A stretch of DNA of 64,000 bases from Geodermatophilus siccatus (GTDB lineage: Bacteria > Actinomycetota > Actinomycetes > Mycobacteriales > Geodermatophilaceae), in assembly GCF_900103785.1 (NCBI RefSeq), contig NZ_FNHE01000015.1, positions 1 through 64,000 of the forward strand, written 5' to 3'. Positions 42,075 to 48,948 of the stretch are shown here, one piece after another; position 1 is the first letter of the stretch, and each line of letters opens with the position of its first letter. The notes below the pieces were generated by a model. It saw only the letters and a program-made list of their open reading frames with translations. It was not told where the DNA came from and made no database searches. Made by a program: the position numbers and the translations under genes.

Positions 42075-43001
42075 TCAGTCCCGCGCGGCGGCCTCGCGGA
42101 CGGCGGCGGCGACGGCCTCGACCCCCTGGGAGGCCCAGAGGATCGAGTAGTGGTTGGTGTCGGGCACCTCCCGGGCGGTGATGCCGCTGGGCTCCAGGCC
42201 CAGCTGGGCCAGCCGCACCTCGTCGTAGAGGCCCGGGATCTGGTCGAACATCCCGCGGGTCGCCCACAGCAGGGTGGCGGGCACCGGCAGGTCGGTCGTC
42301 GCCTCGAGCACCCGCTCGTTGAGCAGCACGTCGCCGCCGTCCACCCGCACGGCCTCCGGGACGCACGCGCTGCGCAGCGCCGGCGGCTCGCCGACCACGT
42401 CGCGAGCCAGGTACGCCGCCACCGAGGGGACGTCGACCCAGGGGCCGACCGCGGGGTGCTGGGACCAGAAGGCCCGGACCGCAGCGAGGTCGGGGAAGGT
42501 CATCGACAGCCGGTCGAGGGAGGGGCCGAGCAGGGCGGCCAGCATCGCGTCGACGTCGGCACCGGGCGGCGTCGGGTACGACAGGCCGCCGTCGACCAGC
42601 ACCAGGCCGTGCACGCGGTCGCGGGCCACCCCGGCGGTCGCCAGCGTCGCGACGTACGCCCCCATCGAGTGCCCGACGAGCACGGCGGTGTCGGCCCCCG
42701 CGTCGTCGTCCGCGCCGAGGGAGTCGAGGACGGCGGTGACGTCGGCCGCGTGCCGCTCCAGCCCGTACGGCCCGGGCAGCCCGGCCGACGCGGCCCGGCC
42801 GCGCAGGTCCGGCGCGACCACCTCGAACCCGCCGGCCAGCGCGCCGGCCACCCGTGCCCAGGCCATCGCGTTGGCGGTGATGCCGTGGACGAGGACGGCG
42901 ATGGGCGCACCGGGGGAGTCGGCGGGCCAGTGCAGCGCGGCGAGCTCACCGCCCTCCACCGGGACGCTGATCAGCTCGGGGTCTCGGGCGGGGTCGCTCA
43001 C
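42075..43001 (-). CDS. Alpha/beta hydrolase
   Basis: 308 residues from GTG 43001, preceded by GGGGACC. The fold is typical: VLVHGITANAMAW (oxyanion HG), VAPDLRGRAASAG, the nucleophile elbow LVGHSMGAYVATL and a late His in VPDTNHYSILWAS. The cap region is about residues 140-230. The MDQIPGLYDE-like segment and TNHYSI are seen in actinobacterial lipase/esterase-like hydrolases. No signal peptide, so it acts in the cytosol on an unknown ester or amide. The ZIP transporter gene starts upstream on the same strand, and a 38-base gap separates them. Confidence 0.82.
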   Translation of the reverse strand: MSDPARDPELISVPVEGGELAALHWPADSPGAPIAVLVHGITANAMAWARVAGALAGGFEVVAPDLRGRAASAGLPGPYGLERHAADVTAVLDSLGADDDAGADTAVLVGHSMGAYVATLATAGVARDRVHGLVLVDGGLSYPTPPGADVDAMLAALLGPSLDRLSMTFPDLAAVRAFWSQHPAVGPWVDVPSVAAYLARDVVGEPPALRSACVPEAVRVDGGDVLLNERVLEATTDLPVPATLLWATRGMFDQIPGLYDEVRLAQLGLEPSGITAREVPDTNHYSILWASQGVEAVAAAVREAAARD

Positions 43002-43039
43002 GGTCCCCAGCCTGCCCGGGCGGCGGTGCCGCCGCAGGT

Positions 43040-43801
43040 TCAGGCCCGCTCGATCGCGAACGCCACGAGGAAGCCCAGCGTGGTGATGACGCCGGTCCAG
43101 GTGCGGGTCCGCTCGAACGCCTCCGGGATCATCGTGTCGGCGATCATGGTGAGGATCGCGCCGGCCGCCACCGCGGTGATGACCGCGACCGCCTCGGGCG
43201 GCGCGTCCCCGAGCGCGGCGCAGCCGAGCAGCGCGGCCAGGCCACTGGCGAGCGCGATGCCGCCCCACACGCCGAAGACGTAGCGGGCCGGGCGGCCGTT
43301 GCTCTGCATCCCGGCCGCCGACGAGAGCCCCTCGGGGACGTTGGAGATGAAGACAGCCGCCAGCACCGGGGCGCTCACGCCGCCCCCGCCCAGCAGGCCC
43401 AGGCCCAGCACCACCGGCTCCGGGACGCCGTCGAGCAGCGCCCCGATCGCGATCGCCGCGCCGCTGCCGGACTGCTCCTGCTCCGAGGGCTGGTCCTCGT
43501 CGGGGTCGTTGCCCGAGCGCTTGCGGTGCCGGGCGCCGTGACGGGCCAGCGCGGCGTTCGCGGCCAGGTAGGCCAGCGCGCCGCCGAGGAAGCCCACGGC
43601 GGTCGCGGCCAGCCCGCCGGTCTCGGCGGCCTCGGCCATCAGGTCGAAGGCCACCGCGGAGATCAGCACGCCAGAGCCGAAGGCCATCACCGAGGCGATC
43701 ACCGTCTGCGGCACCCGCACGAACCAGGCGACCAGCGCGCCGAGCACCAGCGCGCCACCGCCGAGGAGGCCCCACAGGCCCGCTTCCAGCCAGGTCGGCA
43801 C
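43040..43801 (-). CDS. ZIP family metal transporter
   Basis: 253-residue inner-membrane transporter for Zn2+ or another divalent metal. GTG 43801 start. About eight hydrophobic helices. Helix 4 has IAIGALLDGVPEPVVLG and helix 5 has VFISNVPEGLSSAAGM, the paired metal-site signatures of the ZIP family, although the usual helix-4 His residues are replaced by Asp/Glu. A His/Arg/Asp-rich cytosolic loop (RHGARHRKRSGNDPDEDQ) lies between helices 3 and 4, as expected. ZupT-like. Substrate not certain. Confidence 0.8.
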   Translation of the reverse strand: MPTWLEAGLWGLLGGGALVLGALVAWFVRVPQTVIASVMAFGSGVLISAVAFDLMAEAAETGGLAATAVGFLGGALAYLAANAALARHGARHRKRSGNDPDEDQPSEQEQSGSGAAIAIGALLDGVPEPVVLGLGLLGGGGVSAPVLAAVFISNVPEGLSSAAGMQSNGRPARYVFGVWGGIALASGLAALLGCAALGDAPPEAVAVITAVAAGAILTMIADTMIPEAFERTRTWTGVITTLGFLVAFAIERA

Positions 43802-44018
43802 GCGTCTGCCCCGTCCTGTCGTCGGCTCCGCGTCCCGCGGCTGCGGACGCCGGCGCCGTCAGTGCCCCGGGGTCGGCACCGCCAACCGGGGTGGCCGGTG
43901 TGCGCCGGGTGCCACGTGCTCGCGGCCGTCGGCCGTCGACCACCACGGGTCCGCAGGACCGGAGGGCAGGACGACTCCGTCCCCGCTGCGGCGCCGGCCC
44001 CACCCCCGAGGGGGACCC

Positions 44019-44861
44019 GTGTCCGGGACGCCGCAGCCCCTCCGCCACGACAGCGTGGTCCTCCCCGACGGCGTGCGGCTGCACGTCGTCGAGCGGGGCG
44101 ACCCCGGCGGGCCGCCCGTCGCCCTCCTGCACGGCTGGCCGGACTCCTGGTCCTCCTGGAGCCGCGTCCTCGCCCACCTGGACCCGCGGCTGCGCGCCGT
44201 CGCCTACGGTCAGCGCGGGTTCGGCGACTCCGACCACCCCGCCGGCGGTCACCCCCTCGACAGGTTCGCCGACGACCTCCTGGCCCTCTGCGACGCGCTC
44301 GGCCTGGGACGGGTGCACCTGGTGGGCCACTCCTCCGGCAGCTTCGTCGTCCGCAGGGTGGCCGAGCAGCACCCGACCGGGTCGACCGGCTGGCGCTCAT
44401 CGGCTCGGCCGACCGGATGGGCGACGTCCTGGTCGAGGAGGTGCGGGCGGCCGTCGCCGACCTGCCCGAGCAGGTGCCCGACGGCTTCGCGCGGGAGTCC
44501 ACCGCCGGCACCGTGTACCGCGAGGTGGCACCGGACGTCTCCGACGCGCTCGTCGCCGAGAGCCGCAAGGCACCCGGGTCGGTCCACCGCGACTCCTGGG
44601 AGGGGCTGGTCCGCGTCGACGACCCCGGTCGGCTCCGCGACGTCACGGCACCCACGCTGCTGCTGCGGGGCGACGCCGACGCCCTGTTCGACCGCGGCCA
44701 GCAGGACCGGCTCCTGGCCGCGCTCCCCGACGCCCGGCTGCGCGTCTACGAGGACACGGGCACTGCCCCGCTGGGAGCGCCGGGAGGACGTCGCAGCCGA
44801 CCTGGACGCCGTCCTCCTGCCCAGCCGACCTCCCCGCCCGGGACCGTCGTCACCGGTGTGA
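44019..44861 (+). pseudogene. Alpha/beta hydrolase gene with frameshifts (epoxide hydrolase-like)
   Basis: Would encode about 280 residues, from GTG 44019. The first frame gives LLHGWPDSWSSWSRV, YGQRGFGDSDHP and the nucleophile elbow LVGHSSGSFVVRRVAEQHP. Homology then jumps frame near 44372-44374 (a CCC run) to DRVDRLALIGSADRMGD, continuing through APTLLLRGDADALFD to RVYEDTG. It jumps back near 44758-44769 to RWERREDVAADLDAVLL. Adding one C at the first point, one G at GGG and one C at CCCC would restore a full frame including the catalytic His (TGHCPRWERR). This is either a sequencing undercall in homopolymers or a real decay event. Confidence 0.7.
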
Positions 44862-45515
44862 GCCGGCCGCCGCGCCGGTCACCCGGTCCGGGTAGCTCGC
44901 GGTGAACCGCACCATCGCGCAGATGACCACGACCGGCACCACCCAGTCGAGCAGCAGCTCGAGCAGGTGGGCGCCGGGGGTGCCGGTCGCGTCGGCACGG
45001 AGGGCGGTGGTGAGGAGCGAGGCCACTCCCATGAGCGTGATGGCCAGGGCCCAGGCCGTGCTGAGCACCCGGTTGATCTTGGTGAACGTCGGGGAGCCCC
45101 AGTACTCGCGGGGCGTCGTCTGGCGGGCGTACTCCGCGGTGAACGGCAGCACCGGCACGGTCAGCAGCAGGTACAGGCCCAGGACCACGCCGACCAGCGG
45201 CCTGCCCCACTCGAACAGCCACCGGTCGACCCCGGCGCCACCGACGAACCCGGTGACGGTGATGACGGCGAAGAGGACCAGCGAACCCAGGTCCAGGATC
45301 TGGGGGCCGTGCCGGCGGCGGTCCCGCAGGACCGCGACGGCCGCCATCGCCGTCGCCAGGAGCGCGCTCCACGCGACGGCGTCGGCGGCGAGCCGCTGCG
45401 AGACGACGGAGAAGACGATCCACGGCAGGAAGCCGGTGACCAGGGCCAGCGGGGTCAGCCCGGGCGGCGTCGACCGGCCGGGACGTACGGGTGCCGGGGC
45501 TGGGGTCGCGGTCAT
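44850..45515 (-). CDS. Integral membrane protein, unknown function
   Basis: 221 residues from ATG 45515. Six hydrophobic segments can be seen, including LALVTGFLPWIVFSVV, AVAWSALLATAMAAVAVL, LVLFAVITVTGFVGG, LVGVVLGLYLLLTVPVLPF, AWALAITLMGVASLLTTAL and WVVPVVVICAMVRF. The conserved-looking cytosolic segment EYARQTTPREYWGSPTFTKI lies between helices 4 and 5. I do not recognise a transporter or enzyme motif. It is convergent with, and overlaps by 12 bases, the frameshifted hydrolase gene. Confidence 0.72.
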   Translation of the reverse strand: MTATPAPAPVRPGRSTPPGLTPLALVTGFLPWIVFSVVSQRLAADAVAWSALLATAMAAVAVLRDRRRHGPQILDLGSLVLFAVITVTGFVGGAGVDRWLFEWGRPLVGVVLGLYLLLTVPVLPFTAEYARQTTPREYWGSPTFTKINRVLSTAWALAITLMGVASLLTTALRADATGTPGAHLLELLLDWVVPVVVICAMVRFTASYPDRVTGAAAGSHR

Positions 45516-45635
45516 GGAGGGTGCCCCGATCGACGGGAGGACGGTCCGGGACGGCGGGACGCGGCGTCCCGCCGTCCATGTTCGTCCGGCCGCCCCGGTG
45601 CGGACCAGGGCCCTTCGGGCCGGTGCAGCGGCGCC

Positions 45636-46823
45636 CTACTCGGCGGGGTGGCTGAGCAGGTAGCGGCCGAAGTGCGGGACGGTGAAGGCGATCTGGCCGC
45701 GCTCGGCGGAGAAGACCAACCCCTTCTTGATCAGGGAGTCCCGCGCGGGGGAGAGGGACGCGGGCCGGCGGCCCAGCGACACCGCGACCTCCGAGGTGGA
45801 GACCGCCGCCCCGGCCGGTCCGCCCAGCTCGGCCATCGCGTGCATGTACTCGCGCTCGGCGGGGGTGGCGCGGTCGTAGCGGGAGCCGAAGAAGCCCACC
45901 GCGAGCTCGGCCTCGGCGACGGGCGCGGCCATCGCGACGTCCGCGGCGGTGATGGGGGAGGCGGCGGCGACGTCCCAGGTGACCTTGCCGTAGGCCTGCA
46001 CGAAGTACGGGTAGCCGTCGGCGGCCGCGTACAGCGCGTCGAGCGCCTCGGGCTCGAAGGTGACCTCCTCCCGCTCGGCCGGCGCGAGCAGTGCCCGGTC
46101 GGCGGCAGGGCGGTCCAGCCGGTCGATGCGCAGGTAGCGGAACAGCCGCTCGGAGTAGCTCTTGGACGCCGACAGCACCGCCGGCAGGTGCGGCAGCCCC
46201 GCGCCGACGACGATCAGCGGCGCGCCCTGCTGCGAGAGCTCGTGGCAGGCCGCGCAGATGGCCGAGACGTCGTCGCCCTGCACGTCCTGCATCTCGTCGA
46301 TGAACAGCGCCACGCCCTTGCCGACGTCGGCGGCCAACCCGGCGGCGTCGCTGAGCAGCTCCACCAGGTCGATCTCCATGTCGCCGGAGTCGGCCCGCCC
46401 GCTGGTCGCCGGCACGTCGATGCCCGGCTGCCAGCGGTCGCGCACCTTCGCGTCCGCGGTCTGCCGCAGCGCGAACGCCTTGAGCACCCCGAGGACGGCG
46501 TCCATCGACTCCTGGTCGGGGTGGCGCAGCTCGCGCAGCGCCATGTGCAGCGCCGAGGAGACCGGCCGGCGCAGCGACTGGTCCGGCCGCGCCTCGATCT
46601 TCCCCGTGCCCCAGCCGCGGCCGATCGCCGCCGAGCGCAGCTGGTTGAGCAGCACCGTCTTGCCCACCCCGCGCAGCCCGGTCAGCACCAGCGAGCGCTC
46701 CGGGCGGCCGTGCGCGATCCGCTCCAGGACGACGTCGAAGGCCGACAGCTCGTCGTCCCGCCCGGCCAGCTCGGGCGGGCGCTGGCCGGCGCCGGGGGCG
46801 TACGGGTTCCGCACGGGATCCAT
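45636..46823 (-). CDS. AAA ATPase with winged-helix C-terminus (Orc/STAND-like)
   Basis: 395 residues. ATG 46823 is chosen because TACGGT lies exactly 7 bases upstream, suggesting a leaderless transcript; GTG 46832 would overlap that element. Walker A is TGLRGVGKTVLL (about 50), Walker B VALFIDEMQD (about 175), sensor 1 LIVVGAGLPHLP. The C-terminal part (YDRATPAEREYMHAMAELGG, VAVSLGRRPASLSPARDSLI) is a winged helix. This architecture is shared by Cdc6/Orc-like and DNA-binding ATPases that are widespread in actinobacteria without clear function. A CCTCTAG/CTAGAGG inverted repeat just upstream may be its operator. Confidence 0.78.
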   Translation of the reverse strand: MDPVRNPYAPGAGQRPPELAGRDDELSAFDVVLERIAHGRPERSLVLTGLRGVGKTVLLNQLRSAAIGRGWGTGKIEARPDQSLRRPVSSALHMALRELRHPDQESMDAVLGVLKAFALRQTADAKVRDRWQPGIDVPATSGRADSGDMEIDLVELLSDAAGLAADVGKGVALFIDEMQDVQGDDVSAICAACHELSQQGAPLIVVGAGLPHLPAVLSASKSYSERLFRYLRIDRLDRPAADRALLAPAEREEVTFEPEALDALYAAADGYPYFVQAYGKVTWDVAAASPITAADVAMAAPVAEAELAVGFFGSRYDRATPAEREYMHAMAELGGPAGAAVSTSEVAVSLGRRPASLSPARDSLIKKGLVFSAERGQIAFTVPHFGRYLLSHPAE

Positions 46824-46830
46824 GTCGGGC

Positions 46831-46874
46831 ACCGTATGCGCGCCTCTAGTCCGACCCGTAGAAACACCTAGAGG
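46831..46874 (-). promoter_or_regulatory. Promoter and inverted-repeat operator of the AAA ATPase gene
   Basis: On the minus strand TACGGT (46831-46836) stands 7 bases before ATG 46823. A perfect 7-bp inverted repeat, CCTCTAG (46843-46849) and CTAGAGG (46868-46874), spans the expected -35 position. It may be an operator for autoregulation by the winged-helix domain. This is inference. Confidence 0.4.
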
Positions 46875-46930
46875 GTGCGATGGTGTCGTGGTCCCCGCCG
46901 CGCGTCGTCACGTCCGGTGCGCGGGCGCCC

Positions 46931-47902
46931 TCACGGCTGCGGGTCCTCGGCGGCCAGTTGCTGGACCCGCTGCGCCCGCTCCTCGGCGCGCTCCGCCGCG
47001 CGCAGGTGCTCCTCCCGGTTGCCCGGCTGAGGGGGGTCGAGCTCGGCCAGCCGCCGGTGCACCGCGGCGATCTCCAGCAGCTTCGAGGCGGCGTTGTAGA
47101 TGGCGCCCTCGACCGCCTGGTGCTGTGCGTCCAGCAGCGTCTGGGCCGACCAGCCGTGCCCCACGTGGCAGGTGTAGCTGACCGTGCTGTCCGGTGTGGT
47201 CTCGTACATGCCGCCCTGGCACTCCGGGCAGCCGAGCGCGGTGGGGCTGCCCAGGTCGGTGACCGCGGTCGGTCCGTCCTTCATCGTCGAGCTCCTGTCC
47301 GGGAGGTCGGGCTGCGACAACCCGTCGGGGACGGGGGGAGTCGGCCGGACGAGGCCGGTCACCACGGCCGCGAGGTCGGCGGTGGCGACCCGGCGTGCCC
47401 GGCGGACGGCGGCCAGCGCGGCCCGCGGCATCGCCGACACCCGGGCCTCGGCCGGGTCCTGCACCACGACGGCGCCGTCCTGGGCGGCCACGACCGCGGC
47501 GCCCACCGCGCCGTCGTCCAGGGCGCCGGAGAGGACGACGGCGACGACGCCGGGACCGAACGCGGCGGCGGCGCTGCGGAACAGCGGGTCGACGGCCGGC
47601 CGCTGGCGGTTCTCCCGCGGCCCGCGGGTCAGCCGCACGCGCTCGCCGCGGACGGTCAGGTGGTGGTCGGGCGGGGCGACGAGGATCGCGCCGGGCGTCA
47701 GCCGCTGCCCGTCGAGCGCGGGAGAGGCCGGCAACGGGCCGCAGCGGGAGAGCAGGGCCGGCAGGTGGCTGTCGGCGGTCGCCGGCAGGTGGACGACGAC
47801 CAGGACGGCCGCCGGGAGGTCCGCGGGCAGGCCGGCGACGAGCGTCTGCAGCGGCCCGATGCCGCCCGCGGACGCCCCCACCACGACCAGCCGATCGACC
47901 AC
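46931..47902 (-). CDS. Receiver-less CheB methylesterase with Cys-rich C-terminal domain
   Basis: 323 residues from 47902. There is no response-regulator domain. The methylesterase domain (about 1-185) keeps Ser in VGASAGGIGPLQ, His in VVVHLPATADSHLPAL and Asp in LSGALDDG. The C-terminal domain (about 220-265) has CPECQGG and YTCHVGHGWS, a probable zinc ribbon, followed by a helical tail (HLRAAERAEERAQRVQQLAA). Stand-alone CheBs with this tail occur across many bacteria and are thought to act outside the core chemotaxis system. It lies about 7 kb from the main che operon. Partner unknown. Confidence 0.85.
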   Translation of the reverse strand: MVDRLVVVGASAGGIGPLQTLVAGLPADLPAAVLVVVHLPATADSHLPALLSRCGPLPASPALDGQRLTPGAILVAPPDHHLTVRGERVRLTRGPRENRQRPAVDPLFRSAAAAFGPGVVAVVLSGALDDGAVGAAVVAAQDGAVVVQDPAEARVSAMPRAALAAVRRARRVATADLAAVVTGLVRPTPPVPDGLSQPDLPDRSSTMKDGPTAVTDLGSPTALGCPECQGGMYETTPDSTVSYTCHVGHGWSAQTLLDAQHQAVEGAIYNAASKLLEIAAVHRRLAELDPPQPGNREEHLRAAERAEERAQRVQQLAAEDPQP

Positions 47903-47964
47903 CGCCGCCCCTCCGCCCGACCGGGCTCCGCCCTGGGGTTACCCGCGGGACGGGCGCCGACGCG

Positions 47965-48363
47965 TCAGGAGGCGGGGCCGGCCCCGTCGTCCGGACGCGG
48001 CGGGAGGGCGCAGGCCGCCGTCCCGCGGGGCAGCCGCATCCGGTTGGCCGCCACCACGCGGTAGACCCGGTCGGCCAGCACCCGGACCAGGGGCAGCTGC
48101 AGCAGCCGGCCCAGCAGCGCCCAGCCCGGGCCGGCCGCGCGGAGGGCGGCGGCCACCGCGCGCACCCCGCCGACGACGTCCCCCGTGCGCGGCACCCACA
48201 GCACCTCCCGCTGCGCGCGCTCCGCGGTGGTGCCGACGGAGCCGAGGTCGGCGCCCTGCCACGGCACGACCGCGCAGTCGGCGGGCAGCACCCGCCGGGC
48301 GACGGCCGCCGAGCGGGTGCAGAACCCGCAGTCACCGTCGAAGACCAGGGCCGGTCGCTGCAC
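47965..48363 (-). CDS. DCC family thiol-disulfide oxidoreductase-like protein (DUF393)
   Basis: 132 residues. GTG 48363 has GAGAGG 8 nt upstream; upstream GTGs would put the ribosome site inside the frame. The DCC motif is ALVFDGDCGFCTRSAA, a thioredoxin-like CxxC variant, followed by VVPWQGADLG and LPLVRVLADRVYRVVAANRM, which define YuxK-type proteins. The C-terminal Cys in GTAACALPP matches the family. Predicted cytosolic. Reaction unknown. Confidence 0.85.
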   Translation of the reverse strand: MQRPALVFDGDCGFCTRSAAVARRVLPADCAVVPWQGADLGSVGTTAERAQREVLWVPRTGDVVGGVRAVAAALRAAGPGWALLGRLLQLPLVRVLADRVYRVVAANRMRLPRGTAACALPPRPDDGAGPAS

Positions 48364-48513
48364 GGTCTCCACCTCTCGTCCCAGGACCCGTCCCCCGTCG
48401 ACCACGGTTCGCCGCAGCGGACACGCGACGACGCGCCGGGCCGGGCGGCGACGATCCCAGGATCACGGGGCGGGGCCCGACGCGACACACAGGGTCCTGG
48501 CAGGTGCCGCCGC

Positions 48514-48519
48514 TAGCGT
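48514..48519 (+). promoter_or_regulatory. Leaderless -10 element of the holin-like gene
   Basis: TAGCGT, exactly 7 bases before GTG 48527. It is the same hexamer and spacing as at the XRE gene (13318-13323). Confidence 0.45.
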
Positions 48520-48526
48520 GGGCCCG

Positions 48527-48895
48527 GTGCTGAGGTTCCTGGTGAAGGTCGTCCTCATGGCCGGCGTCTTCTACGGCGTCGCCTACCTGCTGAACGGCAT
48601 CGAGGTGATCCCGAACCCGAACGGGCCGCTCGGCGAGCCCGGCACCTACCTGTGGATCGCGCTGATCTTCGCGGTGGTCAACGCGGTCGTCGGGCCGGTC
48701 CTGAGGCTGCTGTCCTTCCCGTTCGTGCTGGTCACGCTCGGGTTGTTCCTGCTCGTGGTCAACGCGGCGCTGCTCGGCATCACCGCCGCGCTCACCGACC
48801 GGCTGCAGGTCGACGGCTTCGGCACCGCGGTCGTCGGCGGCCTGCTGCTGGCCATCGGCGGCTGGATCGCCGACCAGCTCACCGAGCGCCGCTGA
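48527..48895 (+). CDS. Phage-holin-IV-family (YvlD-like) membrane protein
   Basis: 122 residues from GTG 48527. Four hydrophobic helices: FLVKVVLMAGVFYGVAYLL, LWIALIFAVVNAVVGPVL, LLSFPFVLVTLGLFLLVVNA and AVVGGLLLAIGGWIADQL. The NAVVGPVLRLLSFPF.LVTLGLF pattern is characteristic of this family, which is found in most bacteria and named from phage holins. There are no lysis genes nearby, so a prophage origin is not supported. It lies between the DCC gene and gdh. Confidence 0.85.
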   Translation: MLRFLVKVVLMAGVFYGVAYLLNGIEVIPNPNGPLGEPGTYLWIALIFAVVNAVVGPVLRLLSFPFVLVTLGLFLLVVNAALLGITAALTDRLQVDGFGTAVVGGLLLAIGGWIADQLTERR

Positions 48896-48911
48896 CGGTC
48901 GCCGCGCCGCT

Positions 48912-48941
48912 GTGACGGCGAGCACCTCGCCGGACTAGTTT
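48912..48941 (+). promoter_or_regulatory. Leaderless promoter of the glutamate dehydrogenase gene
   Basis: TAGTTT (48936-48941) is a good -10 and ends 7 bases before ATG 48949. GTGACG (48912-48917) is a weak -35, 18 bases upstream. There is no Shine-Dalgarno before the ATG, consistent with leaderless translation. Confidence 0.45.
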
Positions 48942-48948
48942 CGCTCGT

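Noticed and set aside
48527..48895. Prophage lysis gene
   Set aside because: The holin-IV-type protein is a common chromosomal family, and no endolysin, integrase or structural phage gene is nearby.
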